Shown here: positions 36,513 through 44,156 of the stretch, piece after piece
How positions within the stretch are numbered: the first letter of the stretch is position 1
Layout: every line of letters begins with the position of its first letter
NCBI GenBank assembly: GCA_937943575.1
Contig: CALEAV010000002.1
Span: 17,407 to 81,406 of the forward strand
Source: an uncultured bacterium
GTDB lineage: Bacteria; Desulfobacterota; Desulfobaccia; Desulfobaccales; 0-14-0-80-60-11
DNA length: 64,000 bases
Direction: 5' to 3'
The notes under the pieces: generated by a model
Seen by the model: only the letters and a program-made list of their open reading frames with translations
What the model was told of the DNA's origin: nothing
Databases searched by the model: none
Program-made: the position numbers and the translations under genes

Positions 36513-37877
36513 CTAGCGGGTGAGCCAGCGGGAATTGCGGAGGGTGAGGAAGGCGTAAGGCTGCACCCAGTTGAGGGCGAAGAAGGCGAAGTAGGAATAG
36601 AGGATGCCGTAGATGAATTCCCAGTCCCGCTCCTGGGCGTAATAGAAATACATGTAGATGAGGGTCATCACCCCCAGGCCGGCGAAAAACTTCACCATGA
36701 CAATGGGATAGAGATAGAAGGACATCAACAGCAGTCCCAGAAAGAGGTAAGTCAAAGGAAACTCAATCTGGGTGATGAAGAAGTCCACGATGGGCCAGAA
36801 GCGGTCCCGCTCCCGGTAGCGGGTGAACATGTAGGTGAGCTGCACCCAGGACTCCCGGAAGTTGGAGCGGTCCCAGCGCAGGAACATCCTGCACAGGCCC
36901 CGGTAGGTCTCGGGCACCACCGTGTGGACCACGGCGCTGCGCTGGTAGACCGAGGTGAACCCCTGGCGCAGGATGAAGTTGGTGAGGGCCCGGTCCTCGC
37001 CGATGATGGCCGGCTCCCCCAGGAAGGTCTGCCGCCGCCAGGCCTCCAGGATGGGCAGGACGGCGCTTTTCCGATAGGCAGACAAGGCTCCGGGAGTGCA
37101 GGCCACAAAGCCGTACATGGACTGGGAGGCCCGGAGGAAATCGAAAGCCAGGACAAAGCGCACCGCCAGCATGCGGGCCAGGAGACTCCGGAAGCGGTTG
37201 TAGACCTTGACGTTGCCCGCCACCGCCCCCACCCGGGGGTCGGCCAGCATGGGGGCGATGATCTGCTTCACCGTGTCCGGCTCGATGACGCTGTCGGAGT
37301 CGATGGTGACGAAGAACTCCCCCCTGCCCAGGGTGAAGCCGGCGGCCAGCCCCTCTTTCTTGCCCCGGTTCCGGGCGAAGCGCACCGCCCGGATGAGGTC
37401 CGGATAGCGCCGCTGGGCCCGGTCGATGTAAAACCAGGTGTCATCCTTGGAGCCGTCGTCCACCACGATGATTTCCAGCCTGCCGGCGGGGTAATCCGAG
37501 GCCGCGGCGGAGTAGATGGCCTTCTCCACCATGGCCCCTTCATTGTAGGCCGGGATGATGACCGTCACCGGCGGCAGCTCCCCCTCCGGCAGCGGATAGG
37601 GCCGGTAGCGCCACCAGAACCAGGTGCGCACCACCTGGAAGCCCAGGACGAGAAAGGTGAACACCGCCCCCAGGATCAGCAGGGGCGAGGCAAAGGACTG
37701 GCGGCTCAGCAGCGTCAGGTAGCCGTCAAAAGAGCCCAGCTTCAGGGCGGCCAGGAAGCAGGCCAATAAAAACCCCGGCACCAGAATCTTCAGGATCTGA
37801 TCCAGGGCTTGCAAACGCTCCTCCGGAGTGCGCCACTTTCCCGGCACCCAGGTCAGGGTGGTGCTGTGCTCTCGCAT
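36513..37877 (-). CDS. Membrane glycosyltransferase family 2 (hyaluronan/cellulose-synthase type)
   Basis: 454 residues. Two TM segments near the N-terminus (about 32-55, 68-90), the GT-A core with VIIPAYNEGAMVEKAIYSAA, VVDDGSKDDTWFY, TIDSDSVIEPDTVKQI (DSD in place of DxD), GEDRALTNFILRQG and FLRWDRSNFRESWVQ (a variant of the Q-x-x-R-W motif), then four TM segments (about 320-440). It makes and exports a beta-linked polysaccharide such as hyaluronan-, chitin- or glucan-like. It is a stand-alone gene with a predicted sigma-54 promoter, so production is probably switched by an enhancer-binding protein. Confidence 0.9.
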   Translation of the reverse strand: MREHSTTLTWVPGKWRTPEERLQALDQILKILVPGFLLACFLAALKLGSFDGYLTLLSRQSFASPLLILGAVFTFLVLGFQVVRTWFWWRYRPYPLPEGELPPVTVIIPAYNEGAMVEKAIYSAAASDYPAGRLEIIVVDDGSKDDTWFYIDRAQRRYPDLIRAVRFARNRGKKEGLAAGFTLGRGEFFVTIDSDSVIEPDTVKQIIAPMLADPRVGAVAGNVKVYNRFRSLLARMLAVRFVLAFDFLRASQSMYGFVACTPGALSAYRKSAVLPILEAWRRQTFLGEPAIIGEDRALTNFILRQGFTSVYQRSAVVHTVVPETYRGLCRMFLRWDRSNFRESWVQLTYMFTRYRERDRFWPIVDFFITQIEFPLTYLFLGLLLMSFYLYPIVMVKFFAGLGVMTLIYMYFYYAQERDWEFIYGILYSYFAFFALNWVQPYAFLTLRNSRWLTR

Positions 37878-37932
37878 GGCGTCAGTACCCTCGATTCCTC
37901 GCTCGCAATGGTGTCAGCCGTCCCTTAAGGTA

Positions 37933-37949
37933 TGCAAAGGGCTTGCCAA
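37933..37949 (-). promoter_or_regulatory. Sigma-54 (-24/-12) promoter for the GT2 synthase
   Basis: On the minus strand TTGGCAAGCCCTTTGCA: GG at -24 and GC at -12 with ten bases between, matching YTGGCACG-N4-TTGCW at all but about two positions. The start codon lies 56 bases downstream. Confidence 0.6.
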
Positions 37950-38171
37950 TTCCATTGCTCCGTCTTGAGAATAAGTATTTGAAATTATTACCTATTTAAT
38001 CAGCCGTCCTGCACCTCCCCCGGGGTGGATCCCCGGTTTTCTCCTCCTGAGAGAAAGGTCTACCGGAGAGGAATTTTGTTCTCATTTTGAGAAAAAACGC
38101 TCTGTCGTCTGCCAGTTTTTTCTTTCCCCGCTCCCCTTCAGGTCCCGGGGCGGGGAACGATTCCCTTCCGG

Positions 38172-38181
38172 ACACCGGTGT
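38172..38181. promoter_or_regulatory. 10-bp palindrome upstream of the cNMP-fusion operon
   Basis: ACACCGGTGT lies about 65 bases before the ATG at 38248 and may be an operator. No matching -35/-10 pair could be assigned with confidence. Confidence 0.25.
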
Positions 38182-38247
38182 GGTATGAAAGAGGGGAGGT
38201 GATGCCGGGGAGGAGGTCGCCCTCCCCCTTGGACCCCTGAGGCGTGC

Positions 38248-39687
38248 ATGAGCGAGGCGGTGGATTCCCGGCCCCTGACCTGGGCCGACGGGCTCAAGCT
38301 GGAAAACGTGGGCCGCGAAGTGCGCGTGCCGGCGGGGACCCTGGTGGTCAAACAGGGGGAGCCGCCCCAGTGCTTCTACGTGGTGGTCAGCGGCCGCCTG
38401 GAGGTCTTCCGGGAGACCGCCGAGGGCATCCGCACCCACCTCACCGACCTGGGGCCGGGGGATTATTTCGGGGAGGTGGCCCTGGTCACCGGTCAGCCCC
38501 GCACCGCCTCGGTGGCCGCCCGGGAGGACGCGGTGCTCCTGGAGATCACCAAGGACGAGTTCGACCACGTCCTGGACCACAACCCCCGGCTGGCCCGGCA
38601 CATCATCCAGCAGCTCAGCCATTGGCTGGTGCAGGGCGACGGCCGCCTGGAGCGGGAGGTGGTGCATCAGGCCAAGCTGAGGCAGATCTCCTGGTTCGAC
38701 TACCTCCTCCTGCTGGGCCTGAGCCTGGTGCTGGCGCTGGTCTTCAATACCTACAACGACAACCAGATCCCCCTGGTGCACGGCTGGGGGGAGAAGCTTC
38801 AGATCACGGAGATCAGCCCCACCCGGGCCCTGGAGCTGCACCGCCGCCAGGCGGCGGTCTTTGTGGACGCCCGCAAGGCCAACTTCTTTGACCAGCGCCA
38901 CATTCAGGGGGCCGTGAATCTGCCGCGCCTCTATTTTGACCTCCAGTACCCCATGTTCCGCTTCATTCTGGAGCAGATGGGCTGGCAGGACAAACCCCTC
39001 ATCGTCTACGGGGGGGGCTTCAGCCGCCGCTTCGACCACGAGCTGGCAAACCTGCTCCAGGAAAAGGACCATGGCCAGGTCCTGGTGCTGGGGGGGCACT
39101 ACGCCGCCTGGGAGAAGCTCTTCCCGGTGACGGAGAAGGCGGCGGCGCCGCCCCCGGCCATGCCCCTGGGGATTCCGGGGCTCATCGAGTGGCTGCCGGT
39201 GGGCTTTCTGGTCCTGCTGCTCATTCCGCCGGTCCGGCGCAGCCCCCACCTGGCCATGGCCGGCCGCCTGGTCCTGGGGGTGATCTTCATCCAGTTCGCC
39301 CTGAGCAAGATCATGCGCCCCGGGGTCTTTGCCCTCAACGTGGTGGAGTACGGCCTCATGCCGCCCTGGGGGGTGAATCTGTGGGCCCTGTTTCTGCCCT
39401 GGGCGGAGCTGGTCTGCGGGCTCTTTCTCATTCTGGGCATCCGCACCCGGGCGGCGGCCACCCTCATCGGCGGGATGAACCTGATTTTCATCATCGGCCT
39501 GGTGAACGCCCTGCTCATGGGCCTCCCCATCAACTGCGGCTGCGTGGGGGAGGTGGGGGAGCCCGTCAACTGGTGGAAGGTGACCAAAAACGCCGCCATG
39601 CTCCTCATGGCCGGACAGATTTATCTCTATGACCGTTTCCTGGTCCTGGACCGGGGCGGCTTCATCTGGCGGGAACGGGAGATATGA
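38248..39687 (+). CDS. cNMP-binding / rhodanese-like / MauE-DoxX membrane fusion
   Basis: 479 residues in three parts. About 10-125: a cyclic-nucleotide-binding fold (VPAGTLVVKQGEPPQCFYVV, GPGDYFGEVALVTGQPRTAS). One TM at about 152-165. About 180-295: a rhodanese domain (AAVFVDARKANFFDQRHIQG), but the active-site loop reads VYGGGFSRR where a Cys is expected, so sulfur transfer is unlikely. About 315-465: four TM segments of MauE/DoxX type (GRLVLGVIFIQFALSKI, GLPINCGCVGEVGEPVNWW). It may sense a nucleotide and set redox or thiol supply at the membrane (inference). First gene of a four-gene operon. Confidence 0.82.
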   Translation: MSEAVDSRPLTWADGLKLENVGREVRVPAGTLVVKQGEPPQCFYVVVSGRLEVFRETAEGIRTHLTDLGPGDYFGEVALVTGQPRTASVAAREDAVLLEITKDEFDHVLDHNPRLARHIIQQLSHWLVQGDGRLEREVVHQAKLRQISWFDYLLLLGLSLVLALVFNTYNDNQIPLVHGWGEKLQITEISPTRALELHRRQAAVFVDARKANFFDQRHIQGAVNLPRLYFDLQYPMFRFILEQMGWQDKPLIVYGGGFSRRFDHELANLLQEKDHGQVLVLGGHYAAWEKLFPVTEKAAAPPPAMPLGIPGLIEWLPVGFLVLLLIPPVRRSPHLAMAGRLVLGVIFIQFALSKIMRPGVFALNVVEYGLMPPWGVNLWALFLPWAELVCGLFLILGIRTRAAATLIGGMNLIFIIGLVNALLMGLPINCGCVGEVGEPVNWWKVTKNAAMLLMAGQIYLYDRFLVLDRGGFIWREREI

Positions 39688-40061
39688 CTTACCGGACGGT
39701 GCCCTGGGCTCTGGCGCTCTGGGCGTTGGTCTTTGCGGCCGGCCTGGGATGCGGGGAGGCCCGGGCCCCCTTTGCCGGCACCTATCGCTCCGAGCTGCCT
39801 TACGGCGGCAGGGGGCATGTGGAGCTGACCCTGAAGGAAGACGGCGAGGGGCTGTGGAAATGGGAGGAGGTCTCCCTGAGGTTCAAGTGGCGGGTGGACA
39901 AGGGGCAGATCTGGCTCTATACCCGGGAGGGGGGGATCATCATCGCCACCCCCAGTGACGAGGGCCGCCGCCTCAACCTGGACATGAGCGGCTCCTGGCA
40001 CCCCAGCTGCCCGGTGGAGCACTGCCTTACTTTTCAGCGAGTGACGGGAGGTGCCCGATGA
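39684..40061 (+). CDS. Small predicted lipoprotein
   Basis: 125 residues. Signal peptide with lipobox AAGLGC at about residues 18-23. The mature part (GTYRSELPYGGRGHVELTLK, LWKWEEVSLRFKWRVDKGQI) is beta-rich with a Cys pair near the C-terminus (SCPVEHC). No known family recognised. It overlaps both neighbours by four bases (ATGA), so it is made with the membrane fusion protein and the AMIN protein and probably works with them in the periplasm. Confidence 0.7.
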   Translation: MTYRTVPWALALWALVFAAGLGCGEARAPFAGTYRSELPYGGRGHVELTLKEDGEGLWKWEEVSLRFKWRVDKGQIWLYTREGGIIIATPSDEGRRLNLDMSGSWHPSCPVEHCLTFQRVTGGAR

Positions 40062-41275
40062 GGCCTCAGTGGCGTCTGGGCCTGGTGGCCGTGGCCCTGA
40101 CGGGGCTCCTCGGCCAGCCCGTCCCGGGACAGGCGGCGCCGACCCGGCAGGCGGTGGAGGTGCGCCAGGTGGGGCTCAGCCGGGTGGGCGGCCAGACCCT
40201 CCTCACCGTGGTGTTGACCCGTCCGGCCGCCCCCCGCATCACCCCGGAGGACCGGGGTGGCCAGCCCCGGCTGGTGGTGGAATTCCCCCAGGCCCGGGCC
40301 AGGCGCCTGCCAGGCACTCTGGCGGGGGATGAGGTTTTGGTCTCGAGGGTCCTGACCCGGGTGGGGCCTGGCGGCAGCGGGGTGACCATCACCCTGGAGC
40401 TGGTGCCGGACCGGCCCTACACCTGGTGGCGCCAGTCCCGGCCCGGGAGCGGCCAGCAGGCCCTGTTCGTGGTGGGCCTGCGCCCGGCCGGGGCAACCCC
40501 GGCCCCGCCCACCGCCCGCCCGGCGCCCCTGGTGCCGCCCCCGCCCCCGGCGCCGCACCGGGCCCAGATGGCGCCGCTGCCGGAGGAGCCGGAGGAGCTG
40601 GAGGAGGAACCCCCCGCGGGCCGGGAATGGCAGGCGCCACCGCCCTCCGCTTATCCCGGGAGCCCCCGGGAGCGGGCCCGGGGGGATTTTGCCGAACTGC
40701 GCCGCCTGGCGCCCCAGGGGCAGGGGGTCTGGCAGTACCTGGAGAGGAGCGGCTGGCGGGTGAGCAGCGTCAAGGATTATGACCGCCCCGGGGTGCGGGC
40801 CAGCCGGGCCTTCACCCTCACTCACCCCTCCTACCCCGAGGTGGAGGTGAATGTGGTGCATCTGCCGGGGACTGCCGCCGGCACCCCCAACATCACCTTG
40901 CTGGATCTGTCCTTCAACCGGCTTACCAGCGCCCCGGCGGTGAAGTACCGGGAGATGCGCACCTGGAGCTTCGCCAAAATCCGGCAGCAGTTTGAGGACA
41001 TCGGGGATTTCTTCGACGACGCCCTCAAGCCCCTGCGGGTGGACCTCCGGAAAGAGTGCCAGAGCCTGGCGCTGCGCTACGCCCCCCTCATCCAGGAGTT
41101 TGTCCGCCAGGTGGTGCCCCGGGATCCCAGGGCGCCGGAGACCGTCATGAACCACATCAAGGCCAAGGTGAGCCTTCGGTTTGAGGGGGTGCAATATACC
41201 ATCAGCGAAGAGCCGCTCCTCATCCTCAACCTGGTGGACTTTCTCTACCTGAGGACCTATTACGTGGGCGGCTGA
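40058..41275 (+). CDS. AMIN-domain exported protein
   Basis: 405 residues. Signal peptide 1-27. Residues about 30-145 form an AMIN domain (VEVRQVGLSRVGGQTLLTVV, QPRLVVEFPQARARRLPGTL), which binds peptidoglycan or targets cell-envelope machines. A Pro/Ala/Glu-rich linker (about 150-195) leads to a C-terminal domain of about 190 residues with no family I recognise (FNRLTSAPAVKYREMRTWSF, FEGVQYTISEEPLLILNLVD). Translationally coupled to the lipoprotein gene before it and 10 bases before a selenoprotein gene. Confidence 0.75.
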   Translation: MRPQWRLGLVAVALTGLLGQPVPGQAAPTRQAVEVRQVGLSRVGGQTLLTVVLTRPAAPRITPEDRGGQPRLVVEFPQARARRLPGTLAGDEVLVSRVLTRVGPGGSGVTITLELVPDRPYTWWRQSRPGSGQQALFVVGLRPAGATPAPPTARPAPLVPPPPPAPHRAQMAPLPEEPEELEEEPPAGREWQAPPPSAYPGSPRERARGDFAELRRLAPQGQGVWQYLERSGWRVSSVKDYDRPGVRASRAFTLTHPSYPEVEVNVVHLPGTAAGTPNITLLDLSFNRLTSAPAVKYREMRTWSFAKIRQQFEDIGDFFDDALKPLRVDLRKECQSLALRYAPLIQEFVRQVVPRDPRAPETVMNHIKAKVSLRFEGVQYTISEEPLLILNLVDFLYLRTYYVGG

Positions 41276-41285
41276 GGAGGATGAG

Positions 41286-41501
41286 ATGGCGAAGGAGATC
41301 GTGATCTACGGCAAGGCCAGTTGACCCTTCACCCTGCGGGCCCGGGAGGCCAAGACGCAGGCGGGCTATCAGGTGGATTATCGGGACGTCAAGGAGGAGC
41401 CCAAATATCTGGAGGAGATGCTGCGCCTCAGCCGGGGGGTGCGCAAGGTGCCGGTCCTGGTGGAGGGCGGCCAGGTGAGCATCGGCTTCGGGGGCACCTG
41501 A
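41286..41501 (+). CDS. UXX-star-type selenoprotein with in-frame UGA
   Basis: 71 residues if the TGA at 41322-41324 is read as selenocysteine (Sec13). Before it is MAKEIVIYGKAS, after it PFTLRAREAKTQAGYQVDYR, and the C-terminus is VPVLVEGGQVSIGFGGT. This is the glutaredoxin/thioredoxin-fold layout of the UXX-star (seleno)protein family, with Sec where CxxC would start (U-P-F-T). A small hairpin, GGCC 41339-41342 with GGCC 41348-41351 and a G-rich loop, lies about 15 bases after the UGA, the position of a bacterial SECIS. The start has GAGGAGG upstream and follows the AMIN gene by ten bases. Reading the TGA as stop would leave a pointless 12-residue peptide. Confidence 0.82.
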
Positions 41502-41538
41502 GGGGTGTAAGGAGGGCCCCCTGGGAGCGGGCTCGGTG

Positions 41539-41579
41539 GGGGCGGGGCCGGCCGGCAGCGGCGGGTCCCGCCCCTTTTT
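41539..41579 (+). terminator. Intrinsic terminator of the selenoprotein operon
   Basis: GGGGCGGG (41539-41546) pairs with CCCGCCCC (41567-41574), with GCCGGC repeats in the loop, followed by TTTTT (41575-41579). Confidence 0.7.
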
Positions 41580-42146
41580 GCTGTCTTGGGCTCAGGCCTC
41601 CCCGGCACCGGTCCCGGGTGAAAAATCTCCCACTTTTTTCATTTCGGGCCCCCCACGGCGCCTCGTCCTTGCCACCGCCGGGCGGTTTGGATGGCTAATC
41701 CATGAGAATTGCGTTTAATTTTTCCCGGGCCGGGGGCGGGGGGCAGGGCGGGCCGCCTCTCTGATCCTTACCCCACTCCTGCGGCCAACTCCGGCAGATT
41801 TTTCCACTTAGGCGCCTTATTCAGCTTGAAATCAGCATGAAAATGGTTAATTTGTCCCACTTCCTTCAAAAAGGAGGGAGGTTTTTCTTTATATAATCTA
41901 TTAAGATAATGAAATTATTAGATTTTATACATTCCCAGGGGTTTTGTCAGTGAAAAAGGTTTTATGGCTTTTTTTTATCCCACTTTATCCGATTTTTTTC
42001 CTGGTATTTCTCTTTTTTAATCCACTTTATCGGTGATTTTCCCCTCTTCCCCAAGCTTTCCCCTTCTTGTTAATTTGGGCACAATAGCAATTATAAAGAA
42101 TTTACCAAATATTTCAAGTAATTATAAATTTTTTGAAAAAAATTTC

Positions 42147-42175
42147 TTGACAGCCTCTCCGCCGTGGTTTACTAA
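42147..42175 (+). promoter_or_regulatory. Strong sigma-70 promoter with A/T-rich upstream element
   Basis: TTGACA (42147-42152), 17-base spacer, TACTAA (42170-42175), directly preceded by A/T tracts typical of UP elements. The transcript would have a leader of about 250 bases before the start at 42434. Confidence 0.7.
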
Positions 42176-42433
42176 TCAGAGCCATCAGACAGCCACCGAC
42201 AGACATTCGAACCTCAACTCCCACGGGATGGCGGTGACAGCCGGTTGAGGCTGGGTCCCCACCTCTCCTCTTCTCCCGAACCCAGATACGTACCGGGAGG
42301 GGACCCGGGCTGCACTTTGGGGGAGCCCAAAACCCGGCTGCCAACCAGGGCAAGGAGGCCCGGGGCTCCCCGGCAGTCACGCCCGCCGCGTCCCCCATCC
42401 TGCCGACATCCAGCAGCGACAAGAGAGGCGATC

Positions 42434-42802
42434 ATGAAAAAAACGGCGATCCTGTGCCTGGTGTCTGTGGGGATGTTCTTCTTCCCCCGCCCCACCCTCA
42501 GCGTCAGTATGGCCATTGTCACGGTCACCGCCTACTCCTACAACGGCGGCGCCTCCCCTCACGGGATCACGGCCTCCGGCAAAAGGGTGAAAGAGGGCAT
42601 GGTGGCGGTGAGCCGGGATGTGGAGCGCACCCTCAATCTGGCCTTCGGCGACCGGGTGCTGCTCCACGGGCTGGGGGTCTATGAATACCAGGACCGCATG
42701 GCCTCCCGCATGCGCAAGAAGGTGGATGTCTTCCTGAACAGCGACCGGAAGGCCCGCCGTTTCGGGGTGAAGCGGCAGGTGGTCCTGGTCAAGCTGGTGT
42801 GA
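42434..42802 (+). CDS. 3D-domain exported protein
   Basis: 122 residues. Signal peptide about 1-26 (ILCLVSVGMFFFPRP). The mature part has the 3D (Asp-Asp-Asp) barrel: VTVTAYSYNGGASPHGITA, KEGMVAVSRDVERTLNLAFG, DRVLLHGLGVYEYQDRM and KKVDVFLNSDRKARRFG. 3D domains occur in lytic transglycosylases and resuscitation-type cell-wall enzymes, so a role in peptidoglycan remodelling is likely. Weak GAGAGG ribosome site. It stands alone behind a strong promoter and long leader. Confidence 0.85.
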   Translation: MKKTAILCLVSVGMFFFPRPTLSVSMAIVTVTAYSYNGGASPHGITASGKRVKEGMVAVSRDVERTLNLAFGDRVLLHGLGVYEYQDRMASRMRKKVDVFLNSDRKARRFGVKRQVVLVKLV

Positions 42803-42812
42803 GGCGGAAGGG

Positions 42813-43373
42813 TTACTTGGCCCGCTCCAGATAGGTGCCGGTGCGGGTGTCCACCCGCACCCGATCCCCCACGTTGATGAACAGGGGCACCTGGATGACC
42901 GCGCCGGTCTCCAGGGTGGCGGGCTTGCTGCCGCCGCTGGCGGTATCCCCCCTCACCCCGGGCTCCGTCTCGGTGACGGTGAGCTCCACGGCCAGGGGCA
43001 GCTCCACCGCCACCGGCTGCTTGTTGAAGAAGAGCACCTTGACGGTGAGGTTCTCCGGCAGGAACAGGGCCGCCTCCCCCATCTGCTCCGGGGTGAGGCT
43101 GAGCTGCTCGTAGGTGTCGTTGTCCATCATGACAAAATCGTCGCCGTCCCGGTAGAGGAACTGCATCTCCCGCTCCTCCAGGTCCGGCTTCTTCACCCGC
43201 TCCCCGGAGCGGAAGGTCTGATCCAGCACCCGCCCGGTCACCAGGTTCTTCAGCTTGGTGCGCACAAAGGCGCCGCCCTTGCCCGGCTTGACGTGGAGAA
43301 AGTCGATGATGACATAGGGCTGGCCGTCCAGCTCGATCTTCAGGCCCTTTTTGAAGTCCGCGGTGGAATACAT
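42813..43373 (-). CDS. efp: Elongation factor P
   Basis: 186 residues, normal length, three beta-barrel domains. The tip loop that touches the P-site tRNA reads KPGKGGAFVRTKLKN with Lys32 as the modified or bare tip residue. TFRSGERVKKPDLEEREMQF and the C-terminal PLFINVGDRVRVDTRTGTYL are characteristic. It relieves ribosomes stalled at polyproline runs, which matter here: several window proteins, including the PASTA protein and the lpxB insertion, contain them. The start is placed at the family N-terminus (MYSTADFKKG); an upstream in-frame start is not supported. Confidence 0.95.
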   Translation of the reverse strand: MYSTADFKKGLKIELDGQPYVIIDFLHVKPGKGGAFVRTKLKNLVTGRVLDQTFRSGERVKKPDLEEREMQFLYRDGDDFVMMDNDTYEQLSLTPEQMGEAALFLPENLTVKVLFFNKQPVAVELPLAVELTVTETEPGVRGDTASGGSKPATLETGAVIQVPLFINVGDRVRVDTRTGTYLERAK

Positions 43374-43518
43374 GGAAAAAACCCCGATAATCTCAAAATG
43401 CTCGCCCCTCTGACGGCTCCGGCGCCCCCCGGGGGAGGCCGTCCCTGACCCCGGCCGGGTCAGCACCGCGGCTGGGGGTCGCCGGCCGGCCACAGCCAAG
43501 GCCACGGCCGGAGGCAGA

Positions 43519-43947
43519 TCAGGGTGGGGAAGAGGCCGGGGGGTGGCCGGACCGGGAGTGGCTCCGTGCCTGCGGCCTGGGAGGGGGAGGGGGTTTGAGC
43601 CGCTCCGCCGGCAGGGCCACCGAGGGCTGGTCCTCCGGCAGGTGCAGGATCAGCTCATTTTTGCGGAGGAAGTTCAGCTCCCGCCGGATCTGGTCCTGAA
43701 TCAGGACCGGATCGTGCTGCAGGCGTTCGATGGTGAGGGCCAGGCGGCGGTTCTCCTGGGCCAGCCGGGCGTTTTCCCATTCCAGGCGCTGCAGCTCCTG
43801 CCGCAGGCGGCTGATTTCCCACACGCCCTGGCGGCTGAAGACGGCCACCCCGATGACGGCCAGCAGGCAGAGGACGGCCCCCACCGCCAGCCCTTTGTAA
43901 CCTCCCCAGCCGTTCAGGCCTCCCCCGGGTGCGGCCTCCGTCGGCAT
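43519..43947 (-). CDS. FtsB/DivIC-like septum-formation initiator
   Basis: 142 residues. One TM at about 20-38 (LAVGAVLCLLAVIGVAVF), then a coiled coil LRQELQRLEWENARLAQENR with heptads, then ELNFLRKNELILHLPE, the form of DivIC/FtsB proteins that bridge division proteins. It has an extra Pro/Ser/Arg-rich tail of about 30 residues. Strong ribosome site. It precedes efp by about 145 bases on the same strand. Confidence 0.85.
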   Translation of the reverse strand: MPTEAAPGGGLNGWGGYKGLAVGAVLCLLAVIGVAVFSRQGVWEISRLRQELQRLEWENARLAQENRRLALTIERLQHDPVLIQDQIRRELNFLRKNELILHLPEDQPSVALPAERLKPPPPPRPQARSHSRSGHPPASSPP

Positions 43948-44153
43948 GACCTTCCCCCTCGTTCCTTCGCATTCTGCCCAAAAACCGCCGCAGCTGCAAC
44001 TAGAATTTTGGGGGAGCCCCCCTTGCCTTCAGCGGGCAGGGCCCCGGCGGCTTTCGGCTTTTCTCCCGGGGGAAGGTATATTATAATTTTTTATCTATCC
44101 GGCGCCGGGGCCTCTGGATATCTGAGGCCCGTACCCTTTTCGGAAGGAGGCGG
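43948..44153. other. Divergent promoter region
   Basis: Between the ftsB-like and MetE-like genes. A short A/T island (44081-44097) contains TATATTATAAT, a likely shared -10 region for one or both directions; matching -35 boxes are not clear. Confidence 0.4.
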
Positions 44154-44156
44154 ATG

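Larger units (their letters stand above)
37878..38247. other. Divergent intergenic region with regulatory sites
   Basis: No gene. It holds a sigma-54-type promoter (37933-37949), two direct copies of TCAGCCGTCC (37914-37923 and 38000-38009), an AT-rich patch around 37970-38000 and a perfect palindrome ACACCGGTGT (38172-38181) before the cNMP-fusion gene. Confidence 0.55.
41502..42433. other. AT-rich intergenic region and long 5' leader
   Basis: No gene seen in 932 bases. It starts with a terminator, then 41650-42160 is strikingly AT-rich compared with both sides, with many T-tracts, two related copies of CCACTTTATC (about 41983 and 42021) and an A/T palindrome (about 42127-42145). A strong promoter follows at 42147, giving a leader of about 250 bases before the 3D-domain gene. 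Confidence 0.6.

Noticed and set aside
41281..41324. A 12-residue peptide or degraded gene ending at the TGA
   Set aside because: The frame continues with a family-like thioredoxin fold and ends at a second stop, which fits selenocysteine better than a pseudogene.
42033..42248. A 71-residue frame in the AT-rich gap
   Set aside because: It spans the promoter of the 3D gene, has no ribosome site and reads as low-complexity.
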